A stretch of 64,000 bases of DNA from Flavisolibacter longurius. GTDB taxonomy: Bacteria; Bacteroidota; Bacteroidia; Chitinophagales; Chitinophagaceae. The stretch lies in the NCBI GenBank assembly GCA_014163555.1, contig JACJGO010000001.1, positions 186,001-250,000 of the forward strand. The letters are read 5' to 3'. The notes below the pieces were generated by a model that did no database searches, had not been told where the DNA came from, and was given only the letters and a program-made list of their open reading frames with translations. The position numbers and the translations under genes are program-made. Shown here one piece after another: positions 37,161 through 45,990 of this stretch. Each line of letters starts with the position of its first letter. The first letter of the stretch is position 1.

Positions 37161-38099
37161 ATGTTACCAAAACAACTGCTGAAAGACTACCTGGTCTTTA
37201 CACGGAAAGACCGTATTGGTGCCATAATGATTGTTGCTGTCGTTGGCGGCAGCCTTTTTCTTCCCCGGTTTTTGGCACCGGCTCCACAAGCCATCTTCAC
37301 CGAAAAAGATACCGCCCTTGTACTGGCAATGGATACACTGCAGCAACGCCAGGCGCAAAAAAAGTTTTCTGCCCGGGAAGAAAATCAGTCAGCTTACCAG
37401 TATGAGCGGTCCTCCTCCCCTAGTTTTACAGGGGGAGAATTGTTTCCTTTTGATCCCAACATCATCACAGTTTCAGATTGGCAACGACTGGGACTGCGGG
37501 AACGCACCGCGAAAACCATATTGAATTATGTCAGCAAAGGCGGACGCTTTTATAAACCGGAGGACCTGCAAAAAATCTGGGGCTTGCCGGAGGGGTTTTA
37601 TAACCGGGTGAAAGATTATATCCGGTTACCGGAAAAGGCGAAAAGAACACCGCATGACGACGACGACAAACCGGAATTTGTCCGGGCAGAACGGAATCCG
37701 TTTTTGGTCAATATCAACGATGCGGATACGGCAGCCCTGATTGCACTGCCGGGCATCGGCAGCAAACTTTCGGCAAGGATCATTGCCTTTCGGGAAAAGC
37801 TGGGCGGCTTTTACTCGGTAGAGCAGGTAAGTGAAACCTTTGGTCTGCCGGACAGTACCTTTCAGAAAATTAAATCGCGTCTGCAGGTAGATGGTAACAA
37901 AATTCGGAAGATCAACATCAACACCGCTACAAAAGACGAATTGAAGGAACACCCTTATATCCGCTGGAAACTGGCCAATGTTATTGTCGAATATCGCAAC
38001 CAACATGGTTCGTTTAGAAGTCCAGAGGAGTTACGCAACATTGTTTTGATTGATGAAAAAACTTTTGAAAAAATTGCTCCTTATGTCAGTTTAGATTAG
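37161..38099 (+). CDS. Membrane-anchored helix-hairpin-helix (ComEA-like) protein
   Basis: The 312-residue protein has a single transmembrane helix near the N-terminus (IGAIMIVAVVGGSLFLPRF) and a spacer, then three or four HhH units: WQRLGLRERTAKTILNYVSK, ADTAALIALPGIGSKLSARI and ININTATKDELKEHPYIRW with LANVIVEYRNQHGSF. HhH pairs bind DNA non-specifically; ComEA uses them in DNA uptake. A periplasmic DNA receptor is one option, but no other competence gene is nearby. The gene is on the plus strand, inside the otherwise minus-strand rpl-rpo region. Confidence 0.85.
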   Translation: MLPKQLLKDYLVFTRKDRIGAIMIVAVVGGSLFLPRFLAPAPQAIFTEKDTALVLAMDTLQQRQAQKKFSAREENQSAYQYERSSSPSFTGGELFPFDPNIITVSDWQRLGLRERTAKTILNYVSKGGRFYKPEDLQKIWGLPEGFYNRVKDYIRLPEKAKRTPHDDDDKPEFVRAERNPFLVNINDADTAALIALPGIGSKLSARIIAFREKLGGFYSVEQVSETFGLPDSTFQKIKSRLQVDGNKIRKININTATKDELKEHPYIRWKLANVIVEYRNQHGSFRSPEELRNIVLIDEKTFEKIAPYVSLD

Positions 38100-38133
38100 A
38101 TGGATTACTACAAGTATCTCGATTTATTAAAAA

Positions 38134-38162
38134 GAAAATGCCCTCAACACGAGGGCATTTTC
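38134..38162. terminator. Bidirectional intrinsic terminator
   Basis: GAAAATGCCCTC/GAGGGCATTTTC, perfect 12-bp arms, 5-nt loop, between the convergent HHH and M13 genes. Confidence 0.85.
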
Positions 38163-38177
38163 TTTCGAAGAATATTT

Positions 38178-40220
38178 CTACCAAATTCTTGCGCGGCTTT
38201 CCGGCTTGAGATAAAGCTTGTCTCCTTCTTTTACATTAAAGGCTGCATAAAAAGGTTCGAAGTTGGAAAGCGGGCCGTTTACACGGAACATTTCCGGCGA
38301 ATGCGGATCAACATTGAGGCGCATACGCATTTGCTCATCCCGACTTTTTAACCGCCATACTTGGGCAAAACCCAAGAAGAAGCGCTGATCCGGCGTAAAT
38401 CCTTCAATCATTTCTTTGCTCTGGCCTTGTTTGGTTAGTTTAAATGCATCGTAAGCAATGGCCAAACCGCCAATGTCGGCAATGTTTTCACCCAGCGTCA
38501 AATCACCTTTTACAGGGATGCTGTCAAACATTTTGTAGTTGCTGTACTGTGCTACCACGCCGTTGGTTTTGGCTTTGAACTTTGTCGCATCTTCCGCAGA
38601 CCACCAGTTTTGCATGTTGCCTTTATCATCATACTGGCTGCCCTGGTCGTCAAAACCGTGAGTCATTTCATGACCGATCACCATGCCGATACCGCCGTAA
38701 TTGATCGCATCATCAGCAGCGGGATCAAAGAAAGGAAACTGTAAAATGCCGGCTGGAAATACAATCTCGTTGTTGGAAGGATTGTAATAGGCGTTCACCG
38801 TTGGAGGACTCATGAACCACTCATTGCGGTCAACTGGCTTGCCCACTTTACCGATCAGCTCTTTCTGTGTATGCAATTGAACCGCTTTGGCATTGGCGAA
38901 GTAGTTGTTGCGATCGATGGTCACATCGTCGTAGGATTTCCATTTAGTAGGATACCCAATCTTTTTCAGAAAAGTGTTCAACTTCACCAAAGCTTTTTGC
39001 TTGGTGCTGTCGCTCATCCAATCCAACTTTTGAATACGGGCTTCAAATGCCTTTTGCAAATTGTTCACCAGTTCATCCATGCGCTGTTTTGCCGATTCGT
39101 TGAAGTGCTTTTTCACATACAACTGACCCAGCAGTTCGCCCAGTCCGCCATCCACCTGGTTGACGATGGTTTTCCAGCGTTCGGTTTGTACTTTTTGTCC
39201 GTTAAACGCTTTGTTGAATTCAAAGGCCGCATCACGGAAGTCTTTGCCTAGCAGGTTAGCATTATCGGCGATATAATCAAACTTGACCTTTGTTTTCCAA
39301 ACTTCGATAGGCTGCGAAACCAGCAAGGTGTTCAACACTGTAAAATACCCGGGCTGTGCAATGTTCACGCTGTCGGGTTTTACATTCAGCTTGGCAAAAA
39401 AGCCTTCCCAGTTGATGTTGGGTTGCGTCTTCTGCAAATCGGCAACCGCCATTTTATTATAATTCTTCTGCGGGTCCCGCATCTCGGCCGGTGTTCGGTG
39501 CGATTTGGCAATTTCTGTTTCCAGGGCCAGAACCGCTTCCGCATTTTTTGAAGCTGTGGCAACATCTGCTCCGGTTAGCGAGAATAGCTTGGTGATGTAA
39601 TCACTGTACGCCTTTCTTGCTGCTTTGGTAGCGCTGTCCCCTTTGGTGTAATAATCTTTCTCAGGAAGGTTAAGTCCAGACTGGAAAAATATAGCGATGT
39701 TTTCTGTGCTCTTCTTTTCATCGGCAGCCACATAAAAACCCATCATGTTGCCATCGCCGGTTGCATAGTTTTCGGCAATGAGAGCCATCAGATCCTTGTG
39801 ATCCTTCACGGCATCCACCTTTGCCAGCATAGGTTTCAGCGGCTCTGCACCCACTTTTTCAATGGCAACAGTATCCATACCACTGGCATAAAAATCGCCC
39901 ACTTTTTGCTCCAAGCCTCCCTTAGCGCTATTTGCTTTGGCTGCATCCTGCAGAATGGTATGCAGGCTTTTCAGGTTCTCATCATAAAGGGTATAAAAAC
40001 TGCCCCAGCCGCTTTGGTCATCCGGAATCACGGTTGTCTTCATCCACGAGCCATTGGCATACATGAAAAAATCATCACCCGGTCGAACGGTGGAATCGAT
40101 ACCGGCTTTATCAAAAAATTCAGTACGGTTGGCGCCCTGGGTCTTCACACCATTTTCACAGGCAACCAGTGCCAGTAGCGAAAGCCCGGCACCACAGAGC
40201 AAAACGTTTTTCGTTCTCAT
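38178..40220 (-). CDS. M13 family zinc metallopeptidase lipoprotein
   Basis: The 680-residue protein has a lipoprotein signal (LLCGAGLSLLALVAC, Cys21) and the neprilysin/PepO layout: a large N-terminal domain (RPGDDFFMYANGSWMKTTVI), the zinc motif H517-EMTH521 in MVIGHEMTHGFDDQG, the third ligand in TLGENIADIGGLAIAYDA, and the substrate region VNAYYNPSNNEIVFPAGILQ. The C-terminal end RARIW matches the usual (C/R)xW ending of the family. It degrades peptides of up to about 40 residues outside the cytoplasm. Its place between rplL and rpoB is unusual. Confidence 0.93.
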   Translation of the reverse strand: MRTKNVLLCGAGLSLLALVACENGVKTQGANRTEFFDKAGIDSTVRPGDDFFMYANGSWMKTTVIPDDQSGWGSFYTLYDENLKSLHTILQDAAKANSAKGGLEQKVGDFYASGMDTVAIEKVGAEPLKPMLAKVDAVKDHKDLMALIAENYATGDGNMMGFYVAADEKKSTENIAIFFQSGLNLPEKDYYTKGDSATKAARKAYSDYITKLFSLTGADVATASKNAEAVLALETEIAKSHRTPAEMRDPQKNYNKMAVADLQKTQPNINWEGFFAKLNVKPDSVNIAQPGYFTVLNTLLVSQPIEVWKTKVKFDYIADNANLLGKDFRDAAFEFNKAFNGQKVQTERWKTIVNQVDGGLGELLGQLYVKKHFNESAKQRMDELVNNLQKAFEARIQKLDWMSDSTKQKALVKLNTFLKKIGYPTKWKSYDDVTIDRNNYFANAKAVQLHTQKELIGKVGKPVDRNEWFMSPPTVNAYYNPSNNEIVFPAGILQFPFFDPAADDAINYGGIGMVIGHEMTHGFDDQGSQYDDKGNMQNWWSAEDATKFKAKTNGVVAQYSNYKMFDSIPVKGDLTLGENIADIGGLAIAYDAFKLTKQGQSKEMIEGFTPDQRFFLGFAQVWRLKSRDEQMRMRLNVDPHSPEMFRVNGPLSNFEPFYAAFNVKEGDKLYLKPESRARIW

Positions 40221-40338
40221 TCATTTGTGTTTATCCGGTAAATATGGAAATTTTTTGGGGAAGATGGCTACCGGTTATCAAAATTGTAATTGGAGGATGG
40301 TTTGATCTGAAAAATCTGCAATAGTGATCAAAAGAAAA

Positions 40339-40356
40339 GCCCCGCAATTGCGGGGC
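40339..40356 (-). terminator. Intrinsic terminator after rplL
   Basis: GCCCCGCAATTGCGGGGC is a perfect 18-bp palindrome, followed on the minus strand by TTTTCTTTTG. It ends the rplKAJL transcript before the M13 gene. Confidence 0.85.
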
Positions 40357-40382
40357 CTTAATTATGTCATGCAAAGATGAAA

Positions 40383-40763
40383 TTAAGCGATTTCAACTTC
40401 AGCACCAGCTTCTTTCAGCTTGTTAGCGATGTCTTCAGCGGTAGCTTTGTCAACACCTTCTTTAACAGGCTTCGGAGCGCCGTCTACTAAGTCTTTTGCT
40501 TCTTTCAGACCCAGGCCAGTCAGGTCTTTTACAACCTTAACCACATTCAGTTTACCGGCACCGGCAGACTTCAGGATAACGTTGAAAGAAGTTTTTTCTT
40601 CAGCAGCAGGAGCAGCAGCACCACCGCCAGCAGCAGGACCAGCTACTACAGCAGCCGCTGCAGGCTCAATACCATACTCTTCTTTCAGGATCTTTGCGAG
40701 TTCGTTAACGTCTTTTACAGACAGGTTCACCAGTTGTTCGGCGAAAGCTTTCAAATCAGCCAT
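40383..40763 (-). CDS. rplL: Ribosomal protein bL12 (L7/L12)
   Basis: The 126-residue stalk protein has the N-terminal dimerisation helices, an Ala/Gly-rich hinge ([19 protein letters not shown]) and the C-terminal factor-binding domain ([20 protein letters not shown], then [20 protein letters not shown]). Several copies bind uL10 and recruit translation GTPases. It is the last gene of the rplKAJL unit; a terminator follows instead of rpoB. Confidence 0.97.
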   Translation of the reverse strand: MADLKAFAEQLVNLSVKDVNELAKILKEEYGIEPAAAAVVAGPAAGGGAAAPAAEEKTSFNVILKSAGAGKLNVVKVVKDLTGLGLKEAKDLVDGAPKPVKEGVDKATAEDIANKLKEAGAEVEIA

Positions 40764-40857
40764 TGTTTTACATTTTAAATAACCGCCTTCACAGCTTACG
40801 GCTCCGGCGGAAGGTTTATAAAAGTGTCTTCACTTGTACCCGAAGACTTGGGATTTA

Positions 40858-40933
40858 ATGTGATAATGTGACAATTTGAAAACGAAAAGCAAATTCAATT
40901 TTCAAATTTGCACATTTGCTAATTTTCGAATTA
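40858..40933 (-). repeat. Short-word array between rplJ and rplL
   Basis: From the rplJ stop on the minus strand come TAATTCGAAAATTAGC, then GCAAATTTGAAAATTG and AATTTGC. CAATTTGAAAA on the plus strand at about 40872 pairs with TTTTCAAATTTG. Confidence 0.6.
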
Positions 40934-41458
40934 GCTAGCTCTCTCTTCCAGCGCCTTCACCAGTGCAGCGAGTTTGTTACCGGCATTCAGGCCAGAGATA
41001 ACATTCTTCGCAGGTGATTGCAACAGACCGATGATTTCACCAATCAGGTCTTGCTTGCTCTTCAGCGCCTTCAGCGTATCCAGTTGATCGTTGCCGGCAA
41101 ATACATCACCGTCAATAAAGGCGGCTTTCAGTGCAGGCAATTCACCTTTTATGGCTGTGCGGAAATCAGAAATGATCAGCGCCGGCTCTTTCGGATTTTC
41201 AGAAAACAACAGGGCCGTTACACCATGCAGTGAGTCGAACATACCGGAAAAACGCTCTTCGTTCAAGCCTTCCAGTGCTTTTTTGATCAGGGTGTTTTTC
41301 GCCACTTTCATTTCAACATTCTTGTTGAAGCAAATGCGACGCAGTTTACCTACCTGGTCAACCGAAAGTGATTCTGTATTGGTAACATAGAAGTTGTTGT
41401 ACTGAGAAAATTTCTCTTTCAACGCTTCTATGACTTCATTTTTTTGTTCTTTGGTCAT
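40931..41458 (-). CDS. rplJ: Ribosomal protein uL10
   Basis: The 175-residue protein begins MTKEQKNEVIEALKEKFSQY and has the uL10 core (KLRRICFNKNVEMKVAKNTL) plus a C-terminal helix for bL12 dimers (GNKLAALVKALEERAS). It anchors the stalk to 23S rRNA and in many bacteria represses its own operon. The following 167-bp spacer to rplL contains a word array and a GTGTCTTC/GAAGAC hairpin near 40825-40850. Confidence 0.97.
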   Translation of the reverse strand: MTKEQKNEVIEALKEKFSQYNNFYVTNTESLSVDQVGKLRRICFNKNVEMKVAKNTLIKKALEGLNEERFSGMFDSLHGVTALLFSENPKEPALIISDFRTAIKGELPALKAAFIDGDVFAGNDQLDTLKALKSKQDLIGEIIGLLQSPAKNVISGLNAGNKLAALVKALEERAS

Positions 41459-41485
41459 TGTAATAAAGTTTGTCCTTTGCGAGGA

Positions 41486-42181
41486 TTAGTGAACAAAAGA
41501 TTTCGTGTCGATTGTGATACCAGGGCTCATGGTTGCAGCCATTGTCAAGCCTTTCAGGTAGGTACCTTTTGCTGTTGCAGGCTTGGCTTTGATCAAAGCG
41601 TTGATCAGTTCCTGCGCATTGCCGGCAATTTTCTCAGGCGTGAATGATACGCGGCCGATAGAAGCATGGATGATACCTGCTTTGTCAACCTTGAAGGCGA
41701 TCTTACCACCTTTTACTTCATTTACTGCAGCAGCTACATCGTTGGTAACCGTACCGGTCTTAGGGTTCGGCATCAGGTTACGGGGACCGAGGATTTTACC
41801 CAGACGACCGATCTTCGGCATCACGGCAGGTGTTGCCACGATAACGTCAACATCAGTCCAGCCACCTTCAATCTTTTGTACAAATTCATCGAGACCTACA
41901 AAGTCAGCACCGGCGCCTTTGGCAGCGGCTTCCTGGTCAGGACCGCAAAGTACCAATACGCGTTTTGTTTTACCGGTACCGTGTGGCAGGGTTACCGTGC
42001 CACGGATAGCCTGGTCAGCTTTTTTGGGATCAACACCCAGGCGAACATGTATATCTACAGATGCATCAAACTTGGTTGTGTTTACTTCTTTTACCAGTGC
42101 CGCAGCATCTTTCAAAGAGTAAGCTTTGTTCGCATCAACCTTGGCGTTTGCTGCTTTTCTTTTTTTGGGAATAAATGCCAT
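41486..42181 (-). CDS. rplA: Ribosomal protein uL1
   Basis: The 231-residue protein starts [20 protein letters not shown]. Signature regions are [20 protein letters not shown] and [20 protein letters not shown]. It forms the mobile L1 stalk at the E site and can act as a translational repressor of the rplK-rplA mRNA. A TTG two codons upstream extends the frame, but the ATG at 42181 is the conventional start. It lies 27 bp from each neighbour. Confidence 0.97.
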   Translation of the reverse strand: MAFIPKKRKAANAKVDANKAYSLKDAAALVKEVNTTKFDASVDIHVRLGVDPKKADQAIRGTVTLPHGTGKTKRVLVLCGPDQEAAAKGAGADFVGLDEFVQKIEGGWTDVDVIVATPAVMPKIGRLGKILGPRNLMPNPKTGTVTNDVAAAVNEVKGGKIAFKVDKAGIIHASIGRVSFTPEKIAGNAQELINALIKAKPATAKGTYLKGLTMAATMSPGITIDTKSFVH

Positions 42182-42208
42182 TTTCAAATTCGTTTAAAGT
42201 GTTCGAAA

Positions 42209-42646
42209 TTATTTTGCAGGGGCTCCTTCTACTGTCAAACCCATGCTACGAGCAGTACCGGCTACCATGGAAGCAGCGCTTTCCAGGGTAAAGGCGTTCA
42301 AATCAGCCATTTTATCCTTGGCGATTTCTTCTACCTGAGCCCAGGTTACTTTTCCAACCTTCTGACGGTTAGGCTCTTTCGAACCGCTTTGAATTTTTGC
42401 GGCTTCTTTCAGCTGGACGGCTGCGGGAGGAGTTTTGATGATAAAGTCGAACGACTTATCGGAGTAAACTGTCAGCAAAACAGGAAGCACTTTTCCCATT
42501 TTGTCTTGTGTCCTTGCGTTGAACTGCTTGCAGAATTCCATGATGTTAACACCTTTGGAACCCAACGCCGGACCAATTGGAGGTGCAGGGTTGGCCTGGC
42601 CACCCTTGCACTGAAGCTTTACATAGCCAGTGATTTCTTTTGCCAT
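42209..42646 (-). CDS. rplK: Ribosomal protein uL11
   Basis: The 145-residue protein has [20 protein letters not shown] with the [20 protein letters not shown] stretch, and ends with the rRNA-binding domain ([20 protein letters not shown]). It binds the GTPase-associated centre of 23S rRNA. It is the first gene of rplK-rplA-rplJ-rplL, with its own promoter-like box at 42765-42772; nusG, the usual upstream neighbour, is 2.8 kb away. Confidence 0.97.
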   Translation of the reverse strand: MAKEITGYVKLQCKGGQANPAPPIGPALGSKGVNIMEFCKQFNARTQDKMGKVLPVLLTVYSDKSFDFIIKTPPAAVQLKEAAKIQSGSKEPNRQKVGKVTWAQVEEIAKDKMADLNAFTLESAASMVAGTARSMGLTVEGAPAK

Positions 42647-42675
42647 TTTCTTTTTGATTTATTGGTTCAAGCGTC

Positions 42676-42760
42676 CTTCGGTCTGTCATTCTGAGCTTGC
42701 CGAAGAACTCCCAAATTCCTCAATTTTCACACGGAGTGAATCTCTAAAGAACTCTTTGGG
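42676..42760 (-). repeat. Dispersed-repeat remnant in the rplK leader
   Basis: CTGTCATTCTGAGCTTGCCG followed by AAGAACTC matches, from memory, a phrase often seen dispersed in Bacteroidota and Chlorobi genomes (TCATTCTGAGCGAAGCGAAG type). CTTCGG (42676-42681) pairs with CCGAAG (42700-42705). The family assignment is from recall. Confidence 0.5.
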
Positions 42761-42764
42761 GTCG

Positions 42765-42772
42765 CAAAAGTA
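42765..42772 (-). promoter_or_regulatory. -7 box of the rplKAJL operon
   Basis: TACTTTTG on the minus strand, giving a leader of about 110 nt before rplK. Confidence 0.55.
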
Positions 42773-42848
42773 TGCGTTTTAGTTGATATGAAGGAAAAAT
42801 TGCCCGGAGTATTTTGTTAAGAAGGGCCCAACATTCCTCCCCTTCTGC

Positions 42849-42856
42849 TAGTTTTG
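42849..42856 (+). promoter_or_regulatory. -7 box of the FkbM methyltransferase gene
   Basis: TAGTTTTG fits TAnnTTTG, 18 nt before the ATG at 42875. A TTG start at 42854 overlaps the box and is rejected. Confidence 0.55.
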
Positions 42857-42874
42857 CAGCCTTCAAACCCACCG

Positions 42875-43663
42875 ATGATCAATAATATAAAAAGCCTTCT
42901 TTTCAGAATCCTGAAGATTGACAGATACCTTTCAATGGTACAAAAAGGCTACCGTGCCGGTTTTCAGCTAGGCTTGCTCAAAAACAACCCTTCTTACCAG
43001 TGGCATTACTTTGTTTCTTCCCTGGTAAAAGAGGGTGATCACATCATTGACATCGGGGCTAACCTGGGTTATTTTACGGTTCAATTTGCCGACAAGGTTA
43101 AAAATAGCGGACACCTGTACTGCGTAGAACCTGTGGCCCCGTTCAGAAAACAATTGCAAAAACTTACAGCCGGACGGCCCAATATAACGGTACTCCCCTA
43201 TGCCCTTGGTGAGGCCAGTGATGTGCAGGTTACGCTTGGTATTCCGGTAGAATTTCAAAAGCTTGGCTACCTGCGCCACGGCACCACCACTCTGCTGCAC
43301 GGCGGCAACCGGGCCGATGGCAAATATTCGTTTGAAGCGACCCTGAAAAAGGGCAGCGAATTGTTTGTGGATTTGCCAAAACTGGATTATATCAAATGCG
43401 ATATTGAAGGCTATGAAACAGTTGTTTTGCCCGAAATGGAATCGGTGCTGCAGAAGTTTCATCCGCTGGTTCAACTCGAAACCTGGGGTGGACAGTTGCA
43501 GACCATGTACAGTTTTTTTCAAAAGCTTGGTTTCAGCGCTTACTATCTTTCTAATGGGAGGCTTTTCCCGCTCGAAAACAAACCCCAAGACCGTTGGGGA
43601 GAAAGCGACCTGCTTTTTGTTCCTGAAAACAAGATGAACAGGATAAGACCCTTTCTTGGCTAG
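42875..43663 (+). CDS. FkbM family SAM-dependent methyltransferase
   Basis: Translation from 42875 gives 262 residues. The SAM-binding motif is HIIDIGANLGYFTVQFADKV (GANLG at 61-65), followed by GHLYCVEPVAPFRKQLQKL and the FkbM-typical LDYIKCDIEGYETVVLPEM. Members O-methylate sugars or polyketides. With a GT-C glycosyltransferase convergent to it, a role in modifying a surface glycan is plausible. It is transcribed against the surrounding ribosomal genes and looks like an insertion into that cluster. Confidence 0.87.
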   Translation: MINNIKSLLFRILKIDRYLSMVQKGYRAGFQLGLLKNNPSYQWHYFVSSLVKEGDHIIDIGANLGYFTVQFADKVKNSGHLYCVEPVAPFRKQLQKLTAGRPNITVLPYALGEASDVQVTLGIPVEFQKLGYLRHGTTTLLHGGNRADGKYSFEATLKKGSELFVDLPKLDYIKCDIEGYETVVLPEMESVLQKFHPLVQLETWGGQLQTMYSFFQKLGFSAYYLSNGRLFPLENKPQDRWGESDLLFVPENKMNRIRPFLG

Positions 43664-43680
43664 AAGTAATGACTCCTTCC

Positions 43681-43707
43681 GAATAGACTTTCGTCGCAAG
43701 TCTATTC
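43681..43707. terminator. Bidirectional terminator
   Basis: GAATAGACTT/AAGTCTATTC, perfect 10-bp arms, 7-nt loop, T-run on the plus strand, between convergent genes. Confidence 0.75.
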
Positions 43708-43711
43708 TTTC

Positions 43712-45334
43712 TTAGCGGTACAGAAACGCTTCGTTATTCATCGCCCAATCAAAAAAATGAAACAGGGTGTCCCGCTTTTCTTCTTTTAACTGGTAGATAT
43801 AGGAGAACTTGACATTCGTTGAAACAGCAGACGTATCCAACTTCATCACCCTTCCTGTTTGCAGGTAATAATAGTACGGCACCTGGTACGAAAGCACCGG
43901 CGCCACCTTTGCCGTATCGTGCTGAAATCGGAACAAACTGGTATTGATGGCAATGGGCATCGCCTCTGCATCCGCTTTGAAAGAAATGGGGGCTCCTCCC
44001 GCTTTTTCAACCATGGTTTGTACAATGGGCTGATAGTTTTGAAGCGCCTTATGCTGTATCGGAATAAAGAGCGCTGCATACGTAAGGCGCAATAAAATAA
44101 TACCGGCAATCAATAGCCAGATGCGCTGCCGAGAACCGAAAAAGAATTGGTAGGAATAGGCGAAGAGAGCAGCACACAGGAGGATAATTAGCAAGAGCGA
44201 AGTTCTCTCAATAAAAGGAACAACGCCAACCGCAATGGCTGCTGCCAGAAAAACAAAACCAAAGGGCCGAAGAATCTTGTTAAATGCATCTGGTCTTTCC
44301 TCCGAAAAACGTTGGTAGATGTAGGCAAGAATGGTGCAGGCAAAGGGCAGAAACATGTACACATAACGGATCTTGGGTTGCCCGGTAAACCAATAAACCC
44401 AAAGATTAAAAACAATAAAAAGAATGGAAAACCGCACCAGTGGATTCTGCCCTAACTGAAAACGAACTTTGGTAAATAATAACAATAGCAGCAGAGACCA
44501 GGGTGCCAGCATTTTGAGGAACAAAATGGGATAAAAAGCTGCTTTTTCCGGAAGCCGGTTTGCTCTTTCGCCAACTGCTGATTTTATAAAAGCTTCATTC
44601 AATAAATTGGTTAGGTACCGGAACGGGGAATTGTATTGACTGTACAGGAAAAAATAAAGGGCCAGCACACCTGCGAACACAAACAGGCCCAAAATATGTT
44701 TCCAATTAAAAACAACTTTCACCGATCTGGCATAGACCCACAAAGCCGAAAGTGTTAGACCCTGGAATAAGATGGAAGGAAATCCTTTGGTCAGGAAACC
44801 AATCGCACAAATAAGGTAAGAGGTTAGGAAGAGAAGGAAAAATTTCCGCTGCTCATAAAACCAGAAAATGCAAATTGCCTGGAGATAAACAAGAAATCCA
44901 TAAAAGATATCGATTTCAGCGCCATTGGCCAGCCCGTAAAAATAAACATCACCGCAGGTGATGATAAACACAGCAGAAAGCGCCGCGATGGCATGCGGCA
45001 AAAATCGTTTGGCAAATTGGTAATGAACCATCGCCATCAGCATATAAAAAATCAGGGAGGGAAGACGAAGTACAAAGGCGGATGCCGAACCCGTAAGCCA
45101 GATAAAAAAGCTGAGTATCCAATTAAAAAGCGGTGGTTTGTTGTAATAATCCAGCCCTAAAAGAGTCGGCTGAATGTAATTTCCGGAATGCAGCATTTCA
45201 ATCGAAATTACCGCCCTGCGGGGCTCTTCTCCTGCCAACTCCAGGTGACCAAGGTTAACCACGGCTGATAGGATATAAAAAACAGCCAGTCCAATAACGT
45301 AAATCCATTCCTTTTTTTCTTTCAGCAATTGCAT
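43712..45334 (-). CDS. GT-C glycosyltransferase, GT39/ArnT-like
   Basis: The 540-residue inner-membrane protein has about twelve helices. The first extracytoplasmic loop carries the acidic motif AGEEPRRAVISIEMLHSGNY and LLGLDYYNKPPLFNWILSFF, typical of ArnT/PMT-type enzymes that use polyprenyl-linked sugars. A C-terminal non-membrane domain of about 120 residues follows. It probably moves a sugar onto lipid A, a glycan or a protein on the periplasmic side. The ATG at 45334 is preferred to a GTG at 45340. It sits between nusG and rplK, after the nusG terminator. Confidence 0.85.
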   Translation of the reverse strand: MQLLKEKKEWIYVIGLAVFYILSAVVNLGHLELAGEEPRRAVISIEMLHSGNYIQPTLLGLDYYNKPPLFNWILSFFIWLTGSASAFVLRLPSLIFYMLMAMVHYQFAKRFLPHAIAALSAVFIITCGDVYFYGLANGAEIDIFYGFLVYLQAICIFWFYEQRKFFLLFLTSYLICAIGFLTKGFPSILFQGLTLSALWVYARSVKVVFNWKHILGLFVFAGVLALYFFLYSQYNSPFRYLTNLLNEAFIKSAVGERANRLPEKAAFYPILFLKMLAPWSLLLLLLFTKVRFQLGQNPLVRFSILFIVFNLWVYWFTGQPKIRYVYMFLPFACTILAYIYQRFSEERPDAFNKILRPFGFVFLAAAIAVGVVPFIERTSLLLIILLCAALFAYSYQFFFGSRQRIWLLIAGIILLRLTYAALFIPIQHKALQNYQPIVQTMVEKAGGAPISFKADAEAMPIAINTSLFRFQHDTAKVAPVLSYQVPYYYYLQTGRVMKLDTSAVSTNVKFSYIYQLKEEKRDTLFHFFDWAMNNEAFLYR

Positions 45335-45353
45335 GAACACCCATTAAAACCAC

Positions 45354-45384
45354 AAAAAAAGCTGATTCTTTTGAACCAGCTTTT
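45354..45384 (-). terminator. Intrinsic terminator after nusG
   Basis: On the minus strand, AAAGCTGGTTC-aaaa-GAATCAGCTTT with one mismatch, followed by a T-run. It separates secE-nusG from the glycosyltransferase gene. Confidence 0.8.
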
Positions 45385-45406
45385 GAATAAAATATGTTGC
45401 GACAAC

Positions 45407-45988
45407 TTAGCTTAATTTTTCAACCTGCATGTAGTTGAGCTCAACCGGTGTAGAACGACCAAATATCTTTACGGTAACTTTCAGTTTTTTCTTTTCGTCG
45501 TTTACTTCTTCGATGGTACCATTAAAGTCGTTGAACGGTCCCTCGATGATCTTGATGGTTTCGCCAACGATAAACGGTTCGCTCATGCTTACGCCACCGG
45601 CTTCGGCCATTTCATCCATCTTACCCAGCATTTTGTTCACTTCGGACTTACGCAGGGCAATGGGATTTTCCTTACCAAGGAAATGAATAACGTTGGACGT
45701 ATTCTTGATAATATCGCGGAGGTCATCACTCAGTTTGCCTTCAGCTATTTCAATCATCACATAACCGGGATAGTAGTTACGTTCCCGCATTACTTTTTTC
45801 CCGTTCTGCACTTTATAAACTTTCTCTACCGGAAGAAACACCTGCTTTACAACATCACTCCAGCCTCTGGAGATTTCTTTATCCAGATATTCTTTTACCT
45901 TCTTCTCTTTGCCACTCACCACACGCAGCACATACCACTTGGTTTCCTGCTGTTGCGGCTCTCCAATATTTTGCGCTGTAGCTTCCAT
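45407..45988 (-). CDS. nusG: Transcription elongation/antitermination factor NusG
   Basis: The 193-residue protein has the NGN domain (KWYVLRVVSGKEKKVKEYLD; MRERNYYPGYVMIEI) and the C-terminal KOW domain (GETIKIIEGPFNDFNGTIEE). NusG binds the RNA polymerase clamp and couples it to Rho or the ribosome. It starts 2 nt after the secE stop. A terminator follows, so it does not read into rplK as in many bacteria. Confidence 0.97.
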   Translation of the reverse strand: MEATAQNIGEPQQQETKWYVLRVVSGKEKKVKEYLDKEISRGWSDVVKQVFLPVEKVYKVQNGKKVMRERNYYPGYVMIEIAEGKLSDDLRDIIKNTSNVIHFLGKENPIALRKSEVNKMLGKMDEMAEAGGVSMSEPFIVGETIKIIEGPFNDFNGTIEEVNDEKKKLKVTVKIFGRSTPVELNYMQVEKLS

Positions 45989-45990
45989 GC

